Shown here piece by piece: positions 24,239 to 31,698 of a stretch of DNA of 31,698 bases. The translations under genes and the position numbers were made by a program. Positions within the stretch are counted from its first letter, which is position 1. Each line of letters begins with the position of its first letter. Source of the DNA: Tannerella sp. oral taxon 808 (GTDB lineage Bacteria; Bacteroidota; Bacteroidia; Bacteroidales; Tannerellaceae); assembly GCA_002890585.1 (NCBI GenBank), contig MIQB01000019.1:1-31698 (forward strand), given 5' to 3'. The notes beneath the pieces were generated by a model. The model worked only from the letters and a program-made list of their open reading frames with translations, did not search any database and was not told where the DNA came from.

Positions 24239-24490
24239 ACGCCCCGAAGGGGCAGGTCAACCCAGCCCAGGGCAACGCCCCGGGTTGGACGGCACCAAAA
24301 GAAATCCCCGCTCCTCTGAAATCAGCTTCCGCCCTGCCACAGCAGGGCGGAAGCTGATTTCAGAGGAGCGGGGAGATCGGGCGGGCATTGCATTTCCCAG
24401 GGTGCCGCGCCGCCCGGGGGCGTCGCTCTACCCTGGGCTGGGTTCCGAGTTGTCTCTATGAGCCAACTCGGTTGCCCTTTCAGGGCGCAC
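24239..24490. mobile_element. Palindromic intergenic element with 32-bp-arm hairpin, copy 1
   Basis: It begins acgccccgaagggg (24239-24252). Next come a hairpin of the cccagggc/gccccggg type, a perfect 32-bp-arm hairpin (24306-24337 with 24342-24373, loop caca), a third hairpin (cccagggt/accctggg, to about 24438), then ccgagttg/caactcgg (24445-24471) and gccct/agggc (24474-24486). The order matches the element at 25710-25932, yet the sequence of the long stem differs. The layout suggests a non-autonomous REP/MITE-like element. It lies between porZ and rdgB. A 79-codon open frame through it is not credible as a gene. Confidence 0.75.
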
Positions 24491-24534
24491 CGGATACACC
24501 TCTTTTTTATTTGTGGAGCCATTTCTGATTGACT

Positions 24535-24622
24535 CTAACTACCCCCCTAACTACCCGGGCGAAGCCCGCCCAGGGCTTTGCCCTGGGCTATCATCCTGCG
24601 GCCCTTCAGGCCGCCTAACTAC
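24535..24622. repeat. TAACTACC element with three hairpins downstream of rdgB
   Basis: taactacc repeats lie on both sides of three perfect hairpins: cgggc-gaa-gcccg (24556-24568), gcccagggc-ttt-gccctgggc (24568-24588) and gcggcc-cttca-ggccgc (24598-24614). It lies directly after the rdgB stop on the minus strand, so the hairpins could also serve as its transcript end. A shorter relative is at 8755-8811. Confidence 0.65.
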
Positions 24623-24625
24623 CCC

Positions 24626-25201
24626 CTACGATAGGAACTCCACCAATCGCCTCACCGCCCGCCCCCGGTGACTGATGGCATTCTTCTCGTCGGCAGATAG
24701 CTCCGCGAAGGAGCGGTCGTAGCCATCGGGCACAAAGACGGGATCGTAGCCAAAGCCCCCTGCGCCGTGCCCCTCCGTCGCGATTCGCCCCGTGACCACC
24801 CCCTCGAAGAGGTGCTCCCGCCCATCCATGACTAAGGCAATGACCGTGCGGAAGCGAGCCCGACGGTTCGGCGCATCGGCGAGCGCCGCCAGCAGCTTGC
24901 GGACGTTTGCTGCGCTGTCGCAGTCCTCGCCCGCATAACGAGCCGAGTAGACGCCAGGCGCCCCACCGAGCGCCTCGACCTCAAGGCCCGTATCGTCAGC
25001 AAAACAGTCGTAACCATAATGTGCCTTCACGAAGCGCGCCTTTTGCAGCGCATTGCCCTGGAGCGTGTCTGCCGTCTCTGGCAGCGGCGCAGTCTGCCCC
25101 AGATCCGTTAGCCCCACTAACTCCATCTCGCCAGTGGGCAACATATCGCGCACCTCGCGCAGCTTGTGCAGGTTGTGTGTAGCAAAAACAAGGGTTCGCA
25201 T
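24626..25201 (-). CDS. rdgB: RdgB/HAM1 non-canonical purine NTP pyrophosphatase
   Basis: The 191-residue protein shows all family blocks: VFATHNLHKLREV at the N-terminus, TLQGNALQKARFV, FADDTGLEVEALGGAPGVYS, GFGYDPVFVP and SADEKNAISHRGRAVRRL. It hydrolyses dITP, XTP and ITP to monophosphates and so keeps deaminated purines out of DNA and RNA. It is monocistronic, flanked on both sides by palindromic elements and repeats. Upstream on the minus strand is CCTTTGCCCGCCT, a weaker form of the -7 box, then an alternating AT leader. Confidence 0.95.
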   Translation of the reverse strand: MRTLVFATHNLHKLREVRDMLPTGEMELVGLTDLGQTAPLPETADTLQGNALQKARFVKAHYGYDCFADDTGLEVEALGGAPGVYSARYAGEDCDSAANVRKLLAALADAPNRRARFRTVIALVMDGREHLFEGVVTGRIATEGHGAGGFGYDPVFVPDGYDRSFAELSADEKNAISHRGRAVRRLVEFLS

Positions 25202-25315
25202 AGAGTATATATATAAATGTATAGGCGGGCAAAGGTCTCATTTCCGCGAAATCGAATTCTTGTAGGGGGCACCCCTTGTGGCCGTCCGTACCCCTCCGGT
25301 GATCTCCCGGACGCG

Positions 25316-25709
25316 TGTTTTTGATCACCGTCGGTCGACGGTAAGCCCAAGTACTGGTGTTTTTGATCACCGTCGGTCGACGGTAAGCCCAAGTACTGGT
25401 GTTTTTGATCACCGTCGGTCGACGGTAAGCCCAAGTACTGGTGTTTTTGATCACCGTCGGTCGACGGTAAGCCCAAGTACTGGTGTTTTTGATCACCGTC
25501 GGTCGACGGTAAGCCCAAGTACTGGTGTTTTTGATCACCGTCGGTCGACGGTAAGCCCAAGTACTGGTGTTTTTGATCACCGTCGGTCGACGGTAAGCTC
25601 CCGGACGAGTGTTTTTGATCTCCGCCACTTGGCGGTAAGCCCAAGTACTGGTGTTTTTGATCACCGTCGGTTGGCGGTAAGCCCAAGTACTGGTGTTTTT
25701 GATCACCGT
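25316..25709. repeat. 42-bp tandem array (over nine copies) with conserved dyad
   Basis: Units starting tgtttttgatcaccg begin at 25316, 25358, 25400, 25442, 25484, 25526, 25568, 25610, 25652 and (partial) 25694. Each has the dyad accgtcggtcgacggt. The copy at 25610 has ccgcca-ct-tggcgg instead, and the copy at 25652 keeps pairing with one G-T. The last copy runs straight into the palindromic element at 25710. Long open frames on both strands result from the 42-bp (14-codon) period and are not taken as genes. 25202-25315 shows only the rdgB upstream region. Confidence 0.92.
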
Positions 25710-25932
25710 ACGCCCCGAAGGGGCAGATCAACCCAGCCCAGGGTAACACCCTGGGTTACGATATCCTCCAAGAATTCCCCGCCCCCCGCAAACCAGCCCC
25801 AGCCCTGCCGCGCAGGGCTGGGGCTGGTTTGCGGGGGGCGGGGGAGGGGAGAGGATGGTGCCTTCCCCGGGGTGCCACTCCGCTTCGCTCCGTTTTACCC
25901 CGGGCTGGTGATGAATTACCCCTTCGGGGCGT
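25710..25932. mobile_element. Palindromic intergenic element with 14-bp terminal inverted repeats, copy 2
   Basis: Terminal arms acgccccgaagggg (25710-25723) and its exact complement (25919-25932) enclose three internal hairpins. These are cccagggt-aac-accctggg on the left, a perfect 32-bp-arm hairpin in the middle (25777-25808 with 25812-25843, loop cgc), and cggggt/accccg on the right. The pattern parallels the element at 24239-24490 with a different long-stem sequence. The size of 223 bp, the terminal repeats and the lack of coding potential fit a non-autonomous mobile element. I see no obvious target duplication; the left end interrupts a 42-bp array unit. Confidence 0.75.
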
Positions 25933-25965
25933 CTTCTCCCCCCCTCCCTCCAATAAATTTTTGTT

Positions 25966-25993
25966 TTTGTTCTTTAGACCCATCATATATTTG
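25966..25993 (+). promoter_or_regulatory. Probable promoter of the giant surface-protein gene
   Basis: TATATTTG (25986-25993) matches the -7 consensus TAnnTTTG. A TTTG at 25966-25969 lies 16 nt before it; another T-run ending in ttg is at 25957-25963. This puts the transcript start near 26000 and leaves a leader of about 210 nt before the ATG at 26216. Confidence 0.5.
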
Positions 25994-26021
25994 CCGGCGT
26001 AATTATTCACAGATGCGATGA

Positions 26022-26155
26022 GAGCGATAGCCCACAAGCTGCTGCAGGCGGTATTGTACACATCCCCATATACCTATCTACGAAGCCCCCACACGGAGCC
26101 GGCCTTGACTGCCAACCCCGTGTGCAGGGCGGTTTTGCCCGTGGGCTATCCGCTC
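26022..26155 (+). promoter_or_regulatory. Structured 5' leader of the giant surface-protein gene
   Basis: gagcgatagcccac (26022-26035) pairs with 26141-26155 over 14 bp with one bulged base, closing a domain of about 134 nt. Inside, cacacgg (26090-26096) pairs with ccgtgtg (26118-26124), and gggc/gccc can form a small hairpin near 26127-26140. The 11-mer acagatgcgat occurs just before the domain (26010-26020) and again directly before the start codon (26205-26215). It is not a riboswitch class I recognise; it may be a regulatory or stabilising leader. Confidence 0.45.
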
Positions 26156-26215
26156 CTATCCCACATTTAAACACTCTTTACACAGCAATTTATTCACTTT
26201 TAAAACAGATGCGAT

Positions 26216-29200
26216 ATGAAAAAGAAAAGACTTCATTTAATAACAACCATCGCCCTTCTGGCAGCCCTCTTCGGCTCCGGAGGAGGTGTGGCGTGGGGGC
26301 AAGTGGGGGTGCTCTTAAGCCCTGATGGCCTACCCAGCGGAAAGACAGAGAAGATAAACAATGAATTCGGTGCTGGAGAATCAGTCTTAATAAATACGGG
26401 AGTTAATGTAAACCCTGGTCGTAATATCGTAGGTCCGGCTCTTCTTACCTCATCTCTCAGTCCGGACTTTGTATATACATGGGCTACGACTTATTCCATC
26501 CCATTTTCCCATCAGCTGATCAAGAACCCGCCCACCTTGCAGGATATTCAGTTGGGGAATAATGGCGCTGATGGTAATGGGAACCCTTATGGGAACTTAG
26601 TTATCAGAGCCTATACAGGAAGGGGATATGCCTTGGGATGGATCTCCGTCATAAATAAAATACCCAATGTAGGAGCTCATACTGCAAGCAGTTATGTCAC
26701 AACATATCCCGCCTTAAATTCGAATCAGACAAATACAAAACCTAAACGTTTCCAGAAAACGAATGGAGAACCTCTTATCGAATTCTCATTCAATAAGACT
26801 AATTACTCAGGATACACCCAAAGTAGCTGGTATGGGGGTACAGAAGGGACTACTCCTCACCCGGATTTGAGCCCTGCTGATAATGCTTGGTGTCTGGCTA
26901 ATCGTGGAGGATACCCATTGGCTCCTTGCGGAGAACCGGTTTTCACAACGCTAAGTTGTACGGATGATCCTGATCAGATCAATAACCCCGGAGGATATAT
27001 TATAAGAATACGGCAGCACACTATGCCTACAGGTACTTATGCGGAGACGTCGTCCGCACCGGCTCCTATTCCGGAAGCTGTCTATACATCTACGATTAAT
27101 GGATTTTACGGTGAGACATGGCCTGCTGGATACTTTAATAGAATAAGTAGCGCTATAGGTACAACATGCAATTACCCGACGGATGATGGCGTTCAATTGG
27201 TTCAGCTTACCGGGACATATATGGCCGATGCTGCAGCAATGGCCAATCAGGTGTCTCTAACTTCAACGGCCGATAACACAGGATCACTCAAGAACTATAA
27301 ACGTCCCACGACAATCGTTCTCCCATCAGGCCGTCATATCTTCAACAGCTTTAAGTTTAACAACATCCGTTGGTATTTCGAGAAAAACGAAGCGAGCATT
27401 GACGATGATGGCTCACACCCTAACGCAAAACAACATATCAAGAATCTTGGAAATTGCAACTCAGGAGCGTCATCGGCGTTTTCCATCAATCCGTATTGGA
27501 AAAAGGCTTTGGCGATCGGCCAGACTTTCGTAGATGGCGCGATCTCTTTGCAGCCGAATGCTCGGGTTTGTGTGGAAAATGACATTACCGATAAAACAGC
27601 AGAACCCGGATCAAAACATGATGGGCAGGCACTCCCGAACGCTAAGACGGATGCTGTCTTGGTATTCCCGGACGCATCAACTAATGCACGTTTCACTTTG
27701 CGGGTAATAGGCAGTGTGGACAAAATCAACATGGATCAAAAGCCTACAAATACACTTCTCTATTTTACGCAGCAGGATTTTCCGCAGTCGAATAAGAACA
27801 TCTATCTCTATAAGGATGCCAATGCGTCAAACGCTCATGTATTTGCTTCTCCCTATTTGGGTACGTTCACGAATAATCATCCGTCGTTCATCACCAATCA
27901 CCCGATTACTGTAGCTCCCCCTGACAAAGCCGAGGCATCTATCTTCGGGTTATTCAGAAATTATATTCATGACGGAGCCAATAACGCCGAGATACACACA
28001 GATGCGACGCCCACAACATTTAACGGGAACAATCCGGGCGTGATAGAGCTTGGTCCTTCTGGTGCAGGTCGCAAGCATTTGCATGTGTATTCGGGTGGTA
28101 TTCTGAAGAACTTCGAGAGTTGTAGGTCGCTTGACAATTTCACCATGCACTTTGGTGGTGAGTTCGGTACACCAGATCTGAAGCTCACCTCGGATTCTAC
28201 GCTCTACATTCTGAACTATGGCAATAATGATGACAAGAAGATCTGTTCTGCGAACATCATCTTCCATCACGATGCTACTGATACAGTGGCTAATGCAATC
28301 AATGGAGAATCGGGCCATTACACAGGCTTAACCCAAGGCAAGGGCGCATTGCGCATTCAGGCTTTGGGCAATGTCGAATTCCAAAGAGATGAAGACTGGA
28401 AACCCGGTAAGCAAAACAATGTGTTTGTCCTTTCGGAAGGGAGGAATGTGATCACCCAAAAGATCAAATATGAAGGCGGCCATCAAGACGACATAGCCCA
28501 AGGTGTACTGACCTTCTGGGCGGAGGATAACATCCCGTCGGGCGCAACTGCTGACTGCACAAACGGATTATCAAACCGCAACAGCGTGCGCGGCAATGTG
28601 TATATGAACGACGATGCTGACATCAAGCGCAAAGCCGTCAGCGGCCCCACGGAAACGAACGTGATCGCTGCTAATAATATACGTACGTCGGCCTTCAAGT
28701 TTGTGAGTGAAAACACGGATAAGGACACGACGAATATATTCTCTCGTAAGGGCGATATCTATTTGGGTTATGGCGAGAATGCACCGATATACCCTGGTCC
28801 GAACAATGGACATAATACTGATCACAACCTCTTCGATTATGCGATTCAGAGTGATCAGAATAAAGGCATCTTAAACATCAAAGCCGGCTACGATGATACA
28901 AAGCCGGAGATGACGAAGAAGCAAGGCATGGAGGGCGGAAATGTCTACTTCACGGGGATTAAAACCGATATGAAAGTCGGTGGTGAATACCCGACATTCA
29001 TTACGATTCCTTACTCGAGCGAGTATATCTGCGAGGATCAACAATCTCATAAGGGAGAACTGCTGCATAACCGCAAGACATCTGCTTATCAGGCTTACGA
29101 GCATTCGGGAATTATCGGCGGCGTAGGCGCTTGTGGTATAGAAGGCGATTGGGCGAACTATGGCGGAAAGTTGCTTGGCCATGCAACTAATCTGACACAA

Positions 29201-31698
29201 TTCACCAAAAAGTCTTTGGTGTACACAGGCAACAAGGGCGATTTGACGGTAGATGCTGGCAAGCGCGGTAACATCATTATGAACACGGGCACCGAGCTGG
29301 ACTATCAAGACGACAAGGGCAACGCCATCTTCCGCACCCGCGAAGGCGATATCGATATGCGCGATCCGACGAATGCGAGGCAGATGAAGGGTAGCTTGCT
29401 CTTCCTTGCGCAGTTGGAGAACCTCAGCGACCTGGAGAAGATCGGTGTCTGCGGATGCGACGAGGAGCGTAACAACGTCTACTTGCAAGATTTCCAATAC
29501 ACAGCCACAGGCAATAGTGGTAGTGTATTCGTGGGCGCCGATAACAACATCAAGCTGAACTATGGTGGCCTGACGAACATCGGTACGCGTCAGGATCCTT
29601 TCCTGAGCCAAGCCTACAAGACGGATGCCGCAGGCAATCCGCTGAAGGTGGGTCGCGGCTATAAGAAAAATGGTGGTTGCGATACGTACTACCACTGCGA
29701 TTTGGATGGCGAAGAGAACCAAGCGCGCAAGCTGGAGCTGAACTTCGGCGGCACAGTCACCTCTGGCGGTTTCGCTGCGGTGGCTTCGGATATGATCGAT
29801 GTGTATAAGGATCTGAAGTACTACGGTGGTAAAGGCTCGGGTATGAGCGCAGTGCCGGGTACGGGCACGCTGCACGGTGAGAACGTGGCTGGCTACGGCC
29901 TCTTTATGAAGACGCAAGGCAATAAAGCCAACTGGACAGACAACATCCTGCTGCAAGCGCCCAAGTGCCCCACCACCTGCCAGCCCTCCGGTTGCGACAA
30001 TCCCAAACGGAAACCCACGGGCTTCCTGCACAACACGGTGCGCATGACCTTCCACGGCGATGCCCGCTTCTATGCAGAGAATCAACGCGTGCACTTAGAA
30101 TCGCCCGTCATCGAGACCTTTGGTGTACTTGAACTGAATGCCAAAGACAACGCCGGCTCCAACGCCATGATCACGATCAAGACGGACTCGCTGATCTGCC
30201 ACGATAGCTTGATCCGCAAGGGCACCGGCAAGGTGCAATTCTCCACTTGGAGCGGTCTGCCGAAGGATCTGCCAATTATCAAACTCGGCTACAGCCGCAA
30301 GTCCGCCCCGTTTGCTGAGTATTCTTACGACGATGGCAACACGCGGAAGCTCTGCCGCGAGTGCGTAGACCATTACAAAGGCAAAGTGTACGGTCCGGGT
30401 GAGACACCACTCGACACCATATTCGTGAAGTTCGGCCCCGACACCGAGTGGGAGCGCCAAAACGTGATGGTGATCGACCACACCGTGATCACCTTCCTCA
30501 CCGACTCGTTCGACCATGTGAAGGGTGCCCCCGTGCTCAACGCGCGCTACTTCGTCGACACGACCAAGATCCGCAACCAGGTAGAGTTCTGGACAGACAA
30601 GAATCATGAACGTGATGGCCATTTAGAACTCATCTCCGAACGTCAGATGGGCTCGAAGGATTACGCGGGTCTCTACACGAAGCACCTGCACCTTGAGCCG
30701 ATCGGTGCTTGCGGTCACCCCACGAGTGAGATGTGGCTTCCCGGCCTCGCACTTGATGTAATCACCACTTCGACCTTCGGTGGATTCGGTATCCAATACA
30801 CCGATGTGCATGTGGAGAACGGTGCAAACCTGAATCCGGGCTTCACCTCGCTGCGCCTCCGTGGCCAGTGCTACGAGCAAGCCTGCGGTACATTGACGAT
30901 GAAGGATCTCCGCTTAGATGGTGGTGCTGAACTCCATTTCTCCGTCGGCACAACCCGCGGCCTGAATGGCGAATTCAGTGATGCTATTGACGTGGACAAG
31001 CTGACGACCTACGGCCCCGTGAACGTGAACATTGAGATCCGCCCGTGCGAGGAGATCGAGAAGCGTTGCTACCCGCTGATCTATTACAAGTCGGTATCGC
31101 CCAACAGCCTCAACACACTGAAGCTGCACCCGGCCACCGTGAAGATCGACGGCGAGGAGTATCCGCTCTCCCTCAACCTCGGCACGGACGGCATCGTATA
31201 CCTCTGCGTAGGCAACGCCACCACCCCGACGCCAGTTCACACGATCACGATGCCTGAGACTCCGGGCGTGAAGACGACTCCGGGCAAGGGCATTTGGAAG
31301 ACCCCGGCTCGCAGCAGCTTCCCATTCAAGGCCGTTTACACGGGCACTAAGCCGCTCGTAGTTCGCACGAACCGCATGGTGAACGGTGTACAGGAAGTGC
31401 TCGGTGGCGTGAAGAACGCGAATGGCGAGTACGAGTACATCGTTCCGCACGTACAGCAAGAGATCACGCTGACGTTTGGCCCGGATGTCGTTTCTAACGA
31501 GTTCTTGGCAGGCACAGCCGTTTGGTCACACGGTGAGATGATTTACATCCGCGTAGAGCGCGCTGACATTGCCAGCATCTACTCCGTCGCTGGCCAGCTT
31601 GTGAAGCGCGTCGATCTGCCCGAAGGCGATACGTCGATCCCGATGAGCCGCGGCGCGTATGTGATCACGCTGAAGGATGGTTCAGTACATAAGGTGAT
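26216..31698 (+). CDS. Giant T9SS-exported surface protein, C-terminal end just outside window
   Basis: The frame is open from ATG 26216 to the right edge, at least 1827 codons, and was spot-checked at several places. The start has a signal peptide (KKKRLHLITTIALLAALFG, cleavage near VAWGQ). The end is a T9SS sorting domain (IASIYSVAGQLVKRVDLPEG, then SRGAYVITLKDGSVHKV), so the stop should be within a few codons of the edge. Between them lies a beta-rich, Gly/Asn/Asp-rich body resembling autotransporter-like or beta-helix surface proteins, with phrases such as LTVDAGKRGNIIMNTGTELD, GSVFVGADNNIKLNYGG and TFGGFGIQYTDVHVENGANL. Cysteines are scattered through it (GVCGCDEE, CRECVDHYKG). No enzyme motif is recognised, and the role (adhesin or surface layer) is unknown. 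The first 2.3 kb looks AT-richer than the rest. Confidence 0.85.
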   Translation, partial: MKKKRLHLITTIALLAALFGSGGGVAWGQVGVLLSPDGLPSGKTEKINNEFGAGESVLINTGVNVNPGRNIVGPALLTSSLSPDFVYTWATTYSIPFSHQLIKNPPTLQDIQLGNNGADGNGNPYGNLVIRAYTGRGYALGWISVINKIPNVGAHTASSYVTTYPALNSNQTNTKPKRFQKTNGEPLIEFSFNKTNYSGYTQSSWYGGTEGTTPHPDLSPADNAWCLANRGGYPLAPCGEPVFTTLSCTDDPDQINNPGGYIIRIRQHTMPTGTYAETSSAPAPIPEAVYTSTINGFYGETWPAGYFNRISSAIGTTCNYPTDDGVQLVQLTGTYMADAAAMANQVSLTSTADNTGSLKNYKRPTTIVLPSGRHIFNSFKFNNIRWYFEKNEASIDDDGSHPNAKQHIKNLGNCNSGASSAFSINPYWKKALAIGQTFVDGAISLQPNARVCVENDITDKTAEPGSKHDGQALPNAKTDAVLVFPDASTNARFTLRVIGSVDKINMDQKPTNTLLYFTQQDFPQSNKNIYLYKDANASNAHVFASPYLGTFTNNHPSFITNHPITVAPPDKAEASIFGLFRNYIHDGANNAEIHTDATPTTFNGNNPGVIELGPSGAGRKHLHVYSGGILKNFESCRSLDNFTMHFGGEFGTPDLKLTSDSTLYILNYGNNDDKKICSANIIFHHDATDTVANAINGESGHYTGLTQGKGALRIQALGNVEFQRDEDWKPGKQNNVFVLSEGRNVITQKIKYEGGHQDDIAQGVLTFWAEDNIPSGATADCTNGLSNRNSVRGNVYMNDDADIKRKAVSGPTETNVIAANNIRTSAFKFVSENTDKDTTNIFSRKGDIYLGYGENAPIYPGPNNGHNTDHNLFDYAIQSDQNKGILNIKAGYDDTKPEMTKKQGMEGGNVYFTGIKTDMKVGGEYPTFITIPYSSEYICEDQQSHKGELLHNRKTSAYQAYEHSGIIGGVGACGIEGDWANYGGKLLGHATNLTQFTKKSLVYTGNKGDLTVDAGKRGNIIMNTGTELDYQDDKGNAIFRTREGDIDMRDPTNARQMKGSLLFLAQLENLSDLEKIGVCGCDEERNNVYLQDFQYTATGNSGSVFVGADNNIKLNYGGLTNIGTRQDPFLSQAYKTDAAGNPLKVGRGYKKNGGCDTYYHCDLDGEENQARKLELNFGGTVTSGGFAAVASDMIDVYKDLKYYGGKGSGMSAVPGTGTLHGENVAGYGLFMKTQGNKANWTDNILLQAPKCPTTCQPSGCDNPKRKPTGFLHNTVRMTFHGDARFYAENQRVHLESPVIETFGVLELNAKDNAGSNAMITIKTDSLICHDSLIRKGTGKVQFSTWSGLPKDLPIIKLGYSRKSAPFAEYSYDDGNTRKLCRECVDHYKGKVYGPGETPLDTIFVKFGPDTEWERQNVMVIDHTVITFLTDSFDHVKGAPVLNARYFVDTTKIRNQVEFWTDKNHERDGHLELISERQMGSKDYAGLYTKHLHLEPIGACGHPTSEMWLPGLALDVITTSTFGGFGIQYTDVHVENGANLNPGFTSLRLRGQCYEQACGTLTMKDLRLDGGAELHFSVGTTRGLNGEFSDAIDVDKLTTYGPVNVNIEIRPCEEIEKRCYPLIYYKSVSPNSLNTLKLHPATVKIDGEEYPLSLNLGTDGIVYLCVGNATTPTPVHTITMPETPGVKTTPGKGIWKTPARSSFPFKAVYTGTKPLVVRTNRMVNGVQEVLGGVKNANGEYEYIVPHVQQEITLTFGPDVVSNEFLAGTAVWSHGEMIYIRVERADIASIYSVAGQLVKRVDLPEGDTSIPMSRGAYVITLKDGSVHKV

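Noticed and set aside
24222..24461. 79-codon frame through the palindromic element
   Set aside because: It translates hairpin arms in both directions and has no homology-like motif; such frames are common artefacts over intergenic palindromes.
759..25709. CRISPR array
   Set aside because: Repeat units are directly adjacent, without unique spacers of constant length, and no cas gene is present.
25278..26021. 247-codon frame with repeated DHRRSTVSPSTGVF
   Set aside because: It is the translation of the 42-bp intergenic array followed by a palindromic element; the opposite strand is equally open.
26022..26155. Cobalamin or other known riboswitch in the giant-gene leader
   Set aside because: No conserved core of cobalamin, SAM, TPP or c-di-GMP riboswitches was seen; only stems of unknown type.
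1..31698. tRNA, rRNA or other known RNA genes
   Set aside because: Gaps were scanned by eye for tRNA arm motifs and none was convincing; a covariance search would be needed to exclude small RNAs.

Overview
The window is about 31.7 kb of fairly GC-rich DNA from a Bacteroidetes bacterium, most likely order Bacteroidales. Supporting evidence is the type IX secretion (T9SS) genes PorX and PorZ, T9SS C-terminal sorting domains on exported proteins, a GH106-type lipoprotein, and several copies of the Bacteroidetes -7 promoter box (TAnnTTTG, here TACTTTTG). The PorX/PorZ set and the repeat-rich intergenic DNA suggest an oral Porphyromonas/Tannerella-like organism. I would guess a high-GC Tannerella relative, but the genus is inference.

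Layout: (1) 1-602, the 3' part of an IS5-type transposase running in from outside, then 0.7 kb of repeats. (2) 1294-5593, a secreted Lys-C-like serine protease with a T9SS sorting domain, overlapped by a fused WaaP-like kinase/GT2 glycosyltransferase. (3) 5979-10831, a glycan cluster: polytopic membrane protein, FdtA-like sugar ketoisomerase, DegT-type aminotransferase and a GtrB-like polyprenyl-phosphate glycosyltransferase. A HigB/HigA-type toxin-antitoxin pair sits inside it. (4) ridA, then a Phd/YefM-YoeB toxin-antitoxin pair. (5) On the minus strand, a GH106-like lipoprotein and a DIP1984-family protein. (6) Three consecutive FKBP-type peptidyl-prolyl isomerases with predicted cytoplasmic, lipoprotein and periplasmic locations. 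(7) porX-tsaE on plus, convergent with porZ and rdgB on minus. (8) A giant T9SS-type surface protein that runs off the right edge, behind a structured 5' leader.

The functional theme is the cell envelope: T9SS export and its control (PorX, PorZ), T9SS cargo (the protease and the giant protein), folding helpers (FKBPs) and surface-glycan synthesis.

The most unusual content is non-coding. Nearly every larger gap carries a tandem array (periods 11, 23, 23, 41, 41, 42 and 42 bp), and most units contain a dyad. Two about 220-250 bp elements flanking rdgB each carry a perfect 32-bp-arm hairpin of different sequence inside a shared frame. A compound palindrome plus 23-bp array occurs twice in opposite orientation about 20 kb apart. 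A 71-nt hairpin element appears to be inserted in frame in a membrane-protein gene. Similarity searches could not be run, so family calls rest on motifs, and GC statements are by eye.
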